From the NCBI GenBank assembly GCA_032622095.1, contig CP136061.1, positions 167,901,107-167,965,106 on the forward strand: a DNA stretch of 64,000 nt, given 5' to 3'. The notes under the pieces were generated by a model, which was not told where the DNA came from, made no database searches, and worked only from the letters and a program-made list of their open reading frames with translations. The translations under genes and the position numbers were made by a program. Shown here in pieces: positions 52,549-61,897 of the stretch. The stretch is from Siphonodentalium dalli. Taxonomy: Eukaryota; Mollusca; Scaphopoda; Gadilida; Siphonodentaliidae. The first letter of the stretch is position 1. Each line of letters opens with the position of its first letter.

Positions 52549-53018
52549 AGATTCACTACCTTTATACATTTCTATTTTCAGACTATATTAATGATGGAGA
52601 ACGAGAGATGTGGTTAACTCATCAGGACAAATCATTAGAATGTAATAATGTGAGTACCATAATGATAAGCATAAATGATTATTGTATTTTGCATGCAGAT
52701 CTTTAGTAACATCAACAATCAGCACTGACTGGTACAATGTACATGTAGCTGTATATGTAGCCATAAATCAATGACTTTTGGGATAAAAACATATTTCTAT
52801 ATAATCTACTTTTGTTGATATATTAAAGAGATTAAACTACTAACTAATACCAATATTAGTGATAATGACTTTTTTTGGTGAAAAAATTTGACTTTTTTAT
52901 ATTAATCCCAGAGACTACAATTATCTGCTGAAGTAAAAATATATGATGTGGTATATAGACTGTTTTTACTTTTGTCACATTCTCAGGGTCAAAGTATCCT
53001 GATTATAGAATATATTCT

Positions 53019-53320
53019 TCAGTCATATTTAAATTTGTGCAGTACATTGTACTATTTTTCGTTAGTGTGCATTTATTATTCACATGTGTATAGCTAAATC
53101 ATGGTTAGATATTTTAAGTTGAATTTCTTCTAAAATATAAACATATATATTCCAGACTGAAGGAATTTTTGTCAAGATGATCTTTAATATGCACAAGTAT
53201 TTTCAGCGATAATGAAGAACTGAAATTGTCATCATATACAAAAATATTTGTAAGTTTAGAAGTCGCTCAGAATTTAAAATAGAGCGAAACATAGTACTGC
53301 ACAAATTCAAATATGAGTAA
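53019..53320. mobile_element. ~300-bp inverted-repeat element (MITE-like)
   Basis: Left end TCATATTTAAATTTGTGCAG then TAC (53023-53045). Right end GTACTGCACAAATTCAAATATGA (53294-53316) is its reverse complement with one mismatch, and the similarity continues inward for ~15 bp (TACTATTTTTCG versus CGAAACATAGTA). Non-coding. Confidence 0.65.
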
Positions 53321-54430
53321 GGTACAACATGTATACAATTGATATACAGGGGATCCTAGTAGTTCAGTCAGTATTGGGCATGAATAAGGAATCAGAATTC
53401 CTAAATGAAAAGATGTGTACTAGTATTTAAATATCGTACATGTATATGGTACATGTATATTTATTCCAAAAATATATAGCATATTTAATTTGTTGTAGAC
53501 AATTATATCATCTCAGCCATAGAGCTTTCTCTTCCAGAATCATTCCGATAACCAAGATGGACACAGTTTAAATTGAAAAGCACAGTATGACATCATTTGA
53601 ACTAACAACCATTGCTTGATCTGCATGTTAATCAGGAATGAGATTTTCTTCATGGCATTGCTGAGAAAGTGCATCGAACATAGCAATATATCTTTTTCAA
53701 TATCATTGTCATTATTGTGTTACTTCACAAAACTGCTGGTAACATTGTAAGAATGTAATGATTGTACATGTGGCAATTCGCTAAATTCAAGTGTGTTTAA
53801 TGAACTGCAGTTGTGCAATTACTTGGAGTATTGTCCTTCCAGCCATATCTACATCTCTCTCTCCATTAGAACCTATAATAGAACGATAACAATATTTTAT
53901 GTTATAGAAACCAACATCACTATATAAAGGAGACTGGTGCTGCCTAACTCATGGAGTGTGTGACTCACTGGAATTGGCGTCAAGTTTTGGATAGCAGATC
54001 TTGAATGTTAGTAACCAGAAAAAGTGAATAGTTTCAGTCGAGGCCAACAAACAGTGCAAAAGACAATAACTTTCAGTTTAGTTTAATTGTTATTCTCATT
54101 AAAATTATAAAATAACAATTCTTGTAATATCAATCCACCAGCAATGTTATATATTAGTGAAGAATTGAATATGAGGTCACTCTCCCTCAGACAAAATTTG
54201 TTACAACAGACATTTTATGAAACTTGTTTTGATAACATGATTATATAAGTGCAGTTATCATCAAAACATGAAAGAAACATATATGCTGTCTCATATATTC
54301 ATCCCTAGATATTGAATCACATAAAATACATGTGCCACTGCCAAATAAATTGTGTTCTAAACATCGTAATATTTTTGTCCCACAATATATATTTCTAGTG
54401 ACGGAAATGTCTGTTGAGTGGTGCCTTTTA
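53321..54430. other. Unique A+T-rich sequence, no gene recognised
   Basis: It contains short TACATGTATA motifs (53438-53460) but no exon, RNA gene or larger repeat that I can support. Confidence 0.45.
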
Positions 54431-54433
54431 ACT

Positions 54434-54600
54434 TCTTAACCAAAGCAGAATTATGGGTAACTTTTCAGGATTTAGTCGGAAATATGGCTTGTTGCCATTC
54501 ATCGGAAAGCTCTCCCGAGAGCCATATTTCCGACTAAATCCTGAAAAGTTACCCATAATTCTGCTTTGGTTAAGAGGTCGATTACTGAGGGCATTACTGT
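54434..54600. repeat. Perfect ~55-bp-arm hairpin
   Basis: TCTTAACCAAAGCAGAATTA through GGAAATATGGCT (54434-54488) is followed by a ~30-base spacer (TGTTGCCATTCATCGGAAAG...) and then the exact reverse complement ending GGTTAAGA (to about 54576), then GGTCGATTACTGAGGGCATTACTGT. By eye the arms carry no mismatches. ORFs that run through it are by-products of the palindrome. Confidence 0.85.
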
Positions 54601-54601
54601 A

Positions 54602-57378
54602 TGTCTATTATTCATTTGGAGGGAATTCAGGATACACCAACAGATAGAAAATATCCTAAGGGAACTACTTGTCACTGAGTATTTAGTAAAGAACCTTTGA
54701 CAAGCTGAGCTGTAGATATAAACTACATCAGTTATAACAAAAAAATGTTTCAAATGTCCGCTCTCAGAATTCTAATGTACATGTATGTACCTGTCAATAT
54801 TCTAGTGGTGCAATCCTCAAACCATGCTGACACCCATCGGTCTCAATCATTCTTTCATTCCTTCTATTTATATTCTGTGCATGGACTGGGCTACGAGTGC
54901 ATGAACAACTGATCTGAAATATAAGAAAAGTCGATTTAATTTTTGGTTTAACATGAAACGGCATACATTTTTAAATACTTTTCTGTCAGAAAAGAATATC
55001 TATAACATCATTGGAATATTGAATAAAGAATGTGCATCATATAAGATGACATATGATATGGTGTGAGATGTGCTGCAATTGGTTTGGAATAAAAATTCAT
55101 TTTGTCCATTTTGAGTTTTTGACCATCAGCCATGATTTTGGCCGAATAACCAAAAAATGACTCGATCTCATCCATGACAAATTTCACAATGATCTGACAA
55201 AAGATGCGACCTGTAACCCTGGCCAAAGGATTTAGTCATGCAAAGAGTAAAATCCAAGATGGCTGCCAGCGGCCATGATTTTTGGCCGAACGACCCCACT
55301 AATGTAGCCGAATGACCCCAAAATTACTCATTCCCCATCTCCATGTCATGGGGGGGGGGGGATAAAAGGACCTGAGTATCCAATTACCACCTAGTAGCTA
55401 CATATGAGAAAAAATAAACTTATGATTTTATTGCTTATTATTGCTTTATATAGTCATGAAATGGTGAGAAATTAACTTTATTGAGTTGATTGTGTTGGTG
55501 TTTGGATGGATGGGTGCTACCCAAGTATGAGCAGGCTGATTATAATCCCCCCCCCCACTCACGCAGAAGCTACATCAGGGAAATTTCCAGGGCTGTTTTG
55601 ATAGCTGTTACAGGTATGGGTGCCCAAACTTGAGAAGCCCAAATGACCCCAAATTCCCAGTGGACAGTATTGAATCAACCTGAATTTTCAAGGCAATTCA
55701 ACAATAAGCGCTGTATTAAAAAATCTGCAGTTGCAATACAGCCTTCATTTGCATGTTGAATTTTTAAATCAGAAATATTATGTCCTATTTATAATATATG
55801 CGTCTGTATCTGTGTTGGTTCGGTGTAGAAGCCGTATTTTAAAGTTATATTTGGATACCGCTACATATCCTCTGCTGGAAACAGGTGTCCCCAAATTATC
55901 TCTGGATTCTTCCCTGAGCTACATTTGAGAATTTTTGGACTATATAAAGCAAAATAAGTGATAATCAGGACTTGGTATCTCCCCCAATCCCCAACTTAAT
56001 AAACTTTTTCTCGGATGAAGTATATAAAGCAAAATAAGCGATAGATGATGTTTTGGTCATATGCAGCTACTAGATGGGCGGCGGAGAAGATTCTCAGTCC
56101 TGGGTATCTCCCCAGAGTCCACCCCCTCATAAACCCAGACTCAACCAAATTTTTCTCAGACATAGTTAATTTCTTGCCATATCATCACTATATAAAGCAA
56201 AATATGTGATTGTGAGAGTAAAATAAGTGGAAAAATATTATGTGGGTGGGAGATACCAATGTTGGTAGAGGAAAATTGTTCCACTTGTAGTCCACAATTT
56301 CCTAACAGGTACACAGGATATATACCCATCCCTGTTAACTGCATATGTTCAGCAGTTCTTATGATATTGGTTGGGGTAATGCATATTTTGGGAGGAGATA
56401 TAACAAAACAAAAGACACCCATATGTAAGGCCAAGTGATAATCTGACAGATTTGATTTGATCTTAAAGTGCCTTAAGCGGAATTAATTTATTTGCTCTTT
56501 TAAAAGTAAAATTCATCTATTTGAGCTTGAGCATAAATCAGATTGTCTAGAAATAAAAAAAGAGTGAATTAGACTCTGAGAAAGGAATTACAAATAGGTG
56601 GACTAGTATATATTATTAAATACATGTATGATAGTCTCATGTCTTATTTACACTTAAGCGCAAATTATGTGCGCTTAATTGAGCTCAAATAAATGTTTTT
56701 TTACATAGAGCATAATTAAATGATTGGGTCTATGAACACCTTTCATGTATGGTACATATTCCAGATACAGATAATTTAAAGGTACGGTTGGCCTTGGCGG
56801 TGGGTATCCTGTGAAAATATTTCCACCCTTCGAAAACCGCCACAAAAATAAAGAACATCAAAATGTAGACAGACTTTGTCCATATACAAATAAGAAATAT
56901 CGCATAAACAGTATGTTATTGTCAAATGTTTGACCATTGTTATGTAAACAAAAGCATAAAAAGTTAGTTTTCTGGTGTTTGTTTATATTATGATGGTAAA
57001 CATAAAGAGCGTTCTTTGTTGGTGAATTCCTGATATGGAACTAATAAAGAGCGTTTATGCCATTTGTGCGTGTGATTAGCCAGTTCAAGAGTTGCATTAA
57101 TATTGTGCTGTCTTCTGTAACACAATCAGGCTCTTGCTTAGGTAAAATATTGTAGGTCTTTATGATAACATGCTGTTTACGTGATGGTCATGGTATATAT
57201 GAACGAAACTGTATGCGTTTTAATGTTTTTCTATTTACGGTGATTAGAACAAATATCAATATTTTCGACAACTAAGGCCTCACATGCCTTTAATAGCACT
57301 TTGAATGTTCAAATGATTTACACTGTTTACATAATTTGCACTTAAGTGCAAATGAACAGGTCATGGTGAACCAATGAT
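54602..57378. other. Non-coding sequence with scattered old repeats
   Basis: No gene is recognised. Visible structure includes GGCCATGATTTT.GGCCGAA twice (near 55131 and 55272) with nearby GACCCCA words. CTATATAAAGCAAAATA.G.GAT occurs near 55939, 56021 and 56189, and an inverted form near 55430. Isolated CTTAAG-type half palindromes lie at 56468-56530, 56650-56685 and 57336-57355. Several TATATAAAG words are part of that repeat rather than supported promoters. Confidence 0.5.
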
Positions 57379-57435
57379 CGACCTTTATTAGACTAATCGC
57401 TATAGAATAGACCGATTGGTCATTCATCATATGCA
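57379..57435 (+). repeat. Dispersed repeat fragment (GACC-TTTATTAGACT family)
   Basis: AATGATCGACCTTTATTAGACTAATCGC...AGACCGATTGGTC corresponds to the fragments at 58838-58921 and 59858-59950. Confidence 0.6.
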
Positions 57436-57569
57436 GGCATTGGGGATAAGTCGAGTCACTCTGAACTGTTCTATAGTGGTAATTATATTACATCCAATAC
57501 TTAAAAAGAGATAATTCTAATTTCTGTTGAAAGACACGGAATAATTATTTACTGAATATATTCAATATA

Positions 57570-57715
57570 AAGATAGACTGATCAGTTTTATACAGATCAA
57601 CCAGTGGTTCACCGAGACCTGCAGATGATTGTTGAGCTTCGGTACATTCAATGCGATTATTAATAAACATGCAGGTCTGGGTGAACCACCAATAGATCTT
57701 TATATAGACTAATCT
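57570..57715. repeat. Imperfect inverted repeat next to the palindrome array
   Basis: The left arm contains GTGGTTCACCGAGACCTGCA (57604-57622). The right arm has TGCAGGTCTGGGTGAACCAC (57670-57689), and both continue outward through AAAGAT.GACT..TC-type sequence. It belongs to the same AGACT/GATC repeat family as 57379. Confidence 0.7.
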
Positions 57716-57716
57716 A

Positions 57717-57852
57717 TGGGAGGCCGTTTTCACATTTATTCCCCAATTGCACTTAAGCGCAATTCATTTGCGCTTAAGCGCAAATACAATATTTGCGCTT
57801 AAGCGCAAATGAATTGCGCTTAAGCACAAATCATTTGCGCTTAAGCGCAAAT
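57717..57852. repeat. CTTAAG-palindrome array with GGGAGGCC lead-in
   Basis: GGGAGGCCGTTTTCACATTTATT precedes five palindromes starting at 57745, 57766, 57791, 57812 and 57833. Those at 57766, 57791 and 57833 are the perfect ATTTGCGCTTAAGCGCAAAT; the others have one to three changes. Spacings are 21, 25, 21 and 21 bp. Confidence 0.9.
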
Positions 57853-57959
57853 ATAAGTTGAGGCTATCACCCCCATATTATTTTTATGAAGGGCTAGTCC
57901 AAATTATTGTTTTCATTAGGAATCCATTTTCCCTCCTTATTTCATTTTCATTGTGGCAG

Positions 57960-58010
57960 CTGGGTGTACAATACCAGGAATGTGAATTTCATTTCTAATT
58001 CTAAATAATT
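57960..58010 (+). other. Probable 5' UTR part of the integrase-core gene exon
   Basis: A pyrimidine-rich tract and CAG acceptor (TTTTCATTGTGGCAG, AG at 57958-57959) precede the start codon by 51 bases, suggesting that an upstream non-coding exon is spliced here. The promoter was not identified. Confidence 0.45.
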
Positions 58011-58323
58011 ATGGATTCGGCTCAAATTAATCAAATTCTGACCACTATGAGCAGGATTGTCAGGAATTGCGAACGGTTTTTAATTTATGATGGAGGAAAC
58101 AGGACTGTTCTGTCAGCAAATGAAAGAGACTCATTAAAATCTGAATTGGATCAATGTATTCTCAATTTGGAGAGGATTAAACCTTCATTGAGGCAATCTC
58201 GATACGATGAGTTGAATGCCTCATTACAACTAGTTAAGACATTTTTTTCAAATGAAGCTGAACCAAGACATGAATCAAGAACAGAAGTTAGTTCTTTAAC
58301 GGAATCAGTTCCCAGAGGGAGAG
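58011..58323 (+). CDS. Integrase-core-domain-like protein, coding exon 1 (N-terminal region)
   Basis: The ATG at 58011 has A at -3 and G at +4. The exon encodes about 104 residues, beginning MDSAQINQILTTMSRIVRNC, predicted mostly helical, with a polar, serine-rich end (...TESVPRGRG). Short helical leaders of about this size stand before the GRP motif in the animal integrase-core family, but they are poorly conserved, so this exon is assigned mainly by its link to exon 2. The donor GAGAG|GTTAGT gives a phase-1 intron, and the first two bases of exon 2 complete a Gly codon, producing the typical R-G-R-P motif across the junction. If unspliced, the frame stops at 58328. The exon has clearly lower A+T bias than its surroundings. 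Confidence 0.65.
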
Positions 58324-58487
58324 GTTAGTATCAATTTATTTGAATCCTTTTTCAAATTTAGGACAGAAAAGTAATATTTTACTCACCGGATACCTCTTGT
58401 TTGTTGTTGGATTGTTTTAAAATAAAACAAGAATGTTGATTGAACACATCTACACACCCAGGGATGCTGCTTGAGGATCTCCTCATT

Positions 58488-58535
58488 GGGGGGGGGGGGG
58501 GGGTAATATAAATAATTTAACTGCACCCCCCCCCC
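58488..58535. repeat. G16 and C10 tracts facing each other
   Basis: G16 at 58488-58503 and C10 at 58526-58535 are separated by 22 A+T-rich bases, so a G:C hairpin could form in DNA or in the intron RNA. Confidence 0.85.
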
Positions 58536-58595
58536 TTGAAACATATCATACATCTCTGCTTTAAAATTTAGAAATTTGCATATCAATCTGTGTAC

Positions 58596-58810
58596 GTAAG
58601 GCTTTATTTGCGCTTAAGCGCAAATAGGTTATTTGCGCTTAAGCGCAAATAAATTATTTGCGCTTAAGCGCAAATAAATTATTTGCGCTTAAGCGCAAAT
58701 AAAGCCTTACACACACGTATGTAAGGCTTTATTTGCGCTTAAGCGCAAATAGGTTATTTGCGCTTAAGCGCAAATAAATTATTTGCGCTTAAGCGCAAAT
58801 AATTTCTTAC
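58596..58810. repeat. Perfect 25-bp phased palindrome array (seven copies)
   Basis: The identical ATTTGCGCTTAAGCGCAAAT starts at 58606, 58631, 58656, 58681, 58731, 58756 and 58781: every start differs by 25 bp or 50 bp. Two sub-blocks are bounded by the outer inverted sequence GTAAGGCTTT...AAAGCCTTAC, with ACACACGTAT between them. All seven cores are mutation-free, unlike those at 46-48 kb. It lies in intron 1. Confidence 0.95.
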
Positions 58811-58837
58811 ACACACATGTCTGGGTTAACTATCGAT

Positions 58838-58921
58838 AAATCTTTATGAGACCGATCAGTCTTCCTGGCACAGTGCTCACTTATGTATTAAAGAGAGGGA
58901 TCGAACTCTAAATTTCTTGAA
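58838..58921 (+). repeat. Dispersed repeat downstream of the palindrome array, copy 1
   Basis: ATCTTTATGAGACCGATCAGTCTTC, then CAGTGCTCACT, AGAGAGGGATCGAACTCTA and TTTCTTGAATA. The same words in the same order follow the second palindrome array at 59858-59950, so array and tail form one composite element. Confidence 0.8.
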
Positions 58922-59246
58922 TATTGAAATTTTGTTTGTTTGCAGATTTGTAAATGTTTATTAAATAATATCAGTAAATAATTATTCAGGGTCTTTCAAA
59001 AGAAATCAGAATTAATTTGTGACATATATCAAGCATGTGATATTTAGCAGGCTGTATAAGCTACTAAATTGTTCTTAATAAGAATAATGGTATCTTTTAG
59101 ATTGATACAAAGCACCAAACACCTCAGATAAGTAACATGTGTTCCCACAAATTAAACATATTTCCTGATAAGGCTGTATACAGTATAATTAAATTTATTT
59201 TCTAAAAAAAAATATAACTAAATTAGAGATGCATAATCTGAATTAA

Positions 59247-59573
59247 AGCTCCAAATATACTATTTCTTTGACTTCGGGGGCAAAAAATATTTTATTCGAG
59301 TCGAGGAACCCACCCGTCAAAACTCAGAGTGATCAAATATTAATTTTTGAAATTTTTTATTTCTCGAGATACCTACTTATTTGTGGCCTGGAAAATATTT
59401 GTCAAGGTGACGGTCTCGGACAAAATTGCAGATGAAGATGGATAACTCTAAAATAAAGTGGTACTATGGCCAAATTTTTTGATAATCAAGTGATAATATG
59501 GCCATATTTCATTCAACAACATGTTGATAATTAACATGTTTTGGGAAATTTTATACCACAGGATTGAGTACCT
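59247..59573. mobile_element. Foldback MITE, copy 1 (partial)
   Basis: Blocks CTTTGACTTCGGGGGCAAAA, TCGAGTCGAGGAACCCACC, TTCTCGAGAT, GATGGATAACTCTAAAAT and the right end GGATTGAGTACCT are shared with the 480-bp element at 61907-62386. The left terminal repeat is truncated or diverged (TTAAAGCTCC), and the right-hand internal arm is missing. Confidence 0.75.
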
Positions 59574-59649
59574 TTTAATAAAATCATATCATACATCTGT
59601 TTTATAATTTATCAATTTTCATGCTTACCAAAGCTGTCAATCTCTGTGT

Positions 59650-59850
59650 GTTAGGCTTTATTTGCGCTTAAGCGCAAATAGAAAGGAAATACTTTATTTG
59701 CGCTTAAGCGCAAATAGAAAGGAAATAGGTATTTGCGCTTAAGCGCAAATAGCTTATTTCATTTGTATGTAGGCCTAAGGCTTTATTTGCGCTTAAGCAC
59801 AAATAGAAATAAGTATTTGCGCTTAAGCGCAAATAAAGTCTTACATACAC
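59650..59850. repeat. Palindrome array, second copy
   Basis: Perfect ATTTGCGCTTAAGCGCAAAT at 59660, 59696, 59731 and 59815, and a one-base variant at 59785 (CGCTTAAGCACA). The flanks GTTAGGCTTT and AAAGTCTTACATACAC match the borders of the array at 58596. Spacing is looser here (30-36 bp) because of GAAAGGAAAT spacers. Confidence 0.9.
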
Positions 59851-59857
59851 AGGTCGT

Positions 59858-59950
59858 CAATCTTTATTAGACTGATTGTTCAAAAATAGACGATTGGTCT
59901 TCAACATACAGTGCTCACTGGTGTAAGAGAGGGAACTCTATTTTCTTGAA
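59858..59950 (+). repeat. Dispersed repeat downstream of the palindrome array, copy 2
   Basis: ATCTTTATTAGACTGATTG, GACGATTGGTCTTC, CAGTGCTCACT, AGAGAGGGAACTCTA and TTTTCTTGAATA match 58838-58921 in order. Confidence 0.8.
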
Positions 59951-59999
59951 TAAAATTGAGAACAAAAATTGGTTGAAAGATGGGGTATCTGGACGATGT

Positions 60000-60765
60000 C
60001 TGTCCGTTTTTCCATCTGTTCGTCCGGCCGTCCGTCTGGGTGCACATTTGAGCCTAAGGTGCACGTTGTCATGGAAGGAGCCGAAGACAAAAGAAAGTTT
60101 AACCCATCTAATTTCGAACTACTACCTAAAACCCATTATTCATGGGCAGTCTTAAGTGGTCAAACCTGTCAAAAACAACAAGGAAAGACCAAAGATATCG
60201 GCAGACTTCTGTCGATCTGTCCGGGCAGATATCTCAAACATTGGTTGTCAGATCTGAATGAAATTTTGAATGGTATAATGGATGGCATTACTATGAGGCC
60301 ATTCAATGGAGTGTTCAATCTTTTTTTTCGGGTTTTTTGTTCTAGAGTTACATGTAATACACAGTATTCATCTTTGTTTATCTGGAAATGTCTGTCCAAG
60401 CAGATATCTCAACCACTGGTTGACGGATATCAATGAAATTTGGTATGGATGTTCACTACTAAGGTGGCAATCAATTAATTGTTCAATCAATTCATTCATC
60501 TTATAGCCATCTAATATTTATTACACTCATTAAACAGGGGTGACAGTTTATATTAGACTAAGCTGCCCCCTCTCAATATATCACAATTTGTGATTGTTTA
60601 TCTTGTTGTTTCTATGTTTATATATGTATGTATATGTGTATATTGGAAATAAATTATCCTATCCCATCCTTCATTCATGTTTTCTTTTCTTGAGTTATTT
60701 ATCTTTGATCAGTATGAAAATATTGTTTTCTTTTTCCGTCAGATATCTCAACCATACTTTTTTGG
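60000..60765 (+). repeat. Degenerate tandem segments (CAGATATCTCAA family)
   Basis: A CTGTCCGT-rich start (60000-60040) is followed by CAGATATCTCAA at about 60225, 60400 and 60740, the first two with TGGTTG.C.GAT.T.AATGAAATTT tails. This is a common style of invertebrate non-coding repeat. ORFs across it (up to 155 codons at 59969-60436) have no recognised domain. Confidence 0.65.
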
Positions 60766-61394
60766 CTTGATTTTACCACTGCAGGTGCAACCTCTTGTTT
60801 ATAAGTTTTGTTACTGCATATTTTTGGGTATCCATGCACCCATTTGTATTTATTCAAATTGTTTTATTCATTATTTTAGGCTTTGAGGCAAAGAACTTTT
60901 GAAATTACCTGCAAATACGTGTAGCACAGCATTTCAGTATATCACAGTTATTTATTTCCATTTATTTTTTCATAGAGAAGATACTTACATAAATAGTATT
61001 GAGCTAATAGATATTCAGGGTTCTGACAAGTAGAAACACAGTAGTGACACAGTTTTATACTCATATCCCTTATAAAGGTCAAGTATGAGATTATTTGCAG
61101 AGCCATGGCGACAGGGAGGGGGTTTTGGGAGGTGTCTCAATTTGGTCAAAATATTCCACAGTTGGAAATTTCATAATGGACACAACATTGGTTGGAAATA
61201 TCACACCAACAATTTATTGAAAATTTTCTTGTAGTTTGATTTTCAAACAATTTATTGTTTTTGGACCAATATTTGCTTGTTTTCCTTCTTTTGGTAATAT
61301 TGGACTGAAATGGCCATCGAAAATTTTCCAACCTTGGTGGGGGGGGAGGGGTGTCAGGTTGTAAATTTCTAACACTGGGAAAGCTCATGGCCAG

Positions 61395-61730
61395 TCAAAA
61401 ACTGCTAGTTAATTTAAGAAAACAATATTATCCTACATTTGGTAAAAATTGTCACTGGAATTGTCATCAGTTAGAAATTTTCCAACCTAAGTCGGGTGTC
61501 AGGTTTGAAATTTCCAACTCTTGCAAGGCTTGAGGCCAGTCTAGATGCTAGGATTTTGTGATTTTCTTGTTCAGATTTCAAAATTTTCCTACACTGGCCG
61601 CTCCGATGTGTCCTAGTCTCTTCCCCGTGGCCCAATAAAAACTGCTAACGAGTTTAAGAAAACAATGTTTTACTACATTTGGTCAAAATTGTGGACTCAA
61701 ATGGTCACCAGTTGGAAAATTTCCAACCTA
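61395..61730 (+). repeat. Local duplication of a ~95-bp unit
   Basis: AAAAACTGCTA..., AGAAAACAAT, CTACATTTGGT.AAAATTGT and TTTCCAACCTA occur at 61395-61492 and again at 61636-61730 (offset ~241) with about 15% differences. TTGGAAA/TTTCCAA words continue upstream to 61150. Confidence 0.8.
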
Positions 61731-61817
61731 TGTGTATTATCACCGATCTCCTGTGCAGAGCTGATTTCATAGTATTTTATGACTATTGATTTTTTGTGTA
61801 ACCATTTTATACTTTAG

Positions 61818-61897
61818 GGAGACCAAAGATTGGTGTGTCAATCGCACAGATAAAGTTTCTGCAGGAGAAGAACTTCACAGCATCCCAAATTTCAAAG
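61818..61897 (+). CDS. Integrase-core-domain-like protein, coding exon 2 (GRP motif and first half of the HTH)
   Basis: The acceptor TTATACTTTAG (AG at 61816-61817) opens a phase-1 exon giving GRPKIGVSIAQIKFLQEKNF, then TASQISK. In the animal integrase-core family a GRP-x-(F/Y)-x-I segment, a leucine/phenylalanine helix and I-(A/S)-x-x-LG(V/C)S form a DNA-binding helix-turn-helix ahead of the catalytic core. Joining this exon to exon 3 after AAG at 61897 restores ISK-VLGCSRS with exactly the family spacing and matching phase 0. The next bases are GAAATA, not GT, so the expected donor is not canonical. The nearest GT (61909), inside a MITE, would add 11 bases, including an in-frame TAA at 61904. 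The exon is therefore orphaned unless GA is used. Confidence 0.75.

Larger units (their letters stand above)
58324..61817 (+). other. Intron 1, packed with palindromes and repeats
   Basis: It runs from GT at 58324 to TTATACTTTAG at 61817. It carries a G16/C10 pair, two perfect CTTAAG-palindrome arrays, a foldback MITE, tandem SINE-like segments and a local duplication, all listed separately. I see no additional exon in it; the 155-codon frame at 59969 lies in repeats. Confidence 0.6.

Noticed and set aside
55939-56210. TATATAAAG words as promoters
   Set aside because: They are copies of a local repeat (CTATATAAAGCAAAATA) with no downstream gene.
59969-60436. 155-codon plus-strand ORF
   Set aside because: It runs through a diverged non-coding tandem repeat (CAGATATCTCAA family), has no domain, and competes with overlapping frames.
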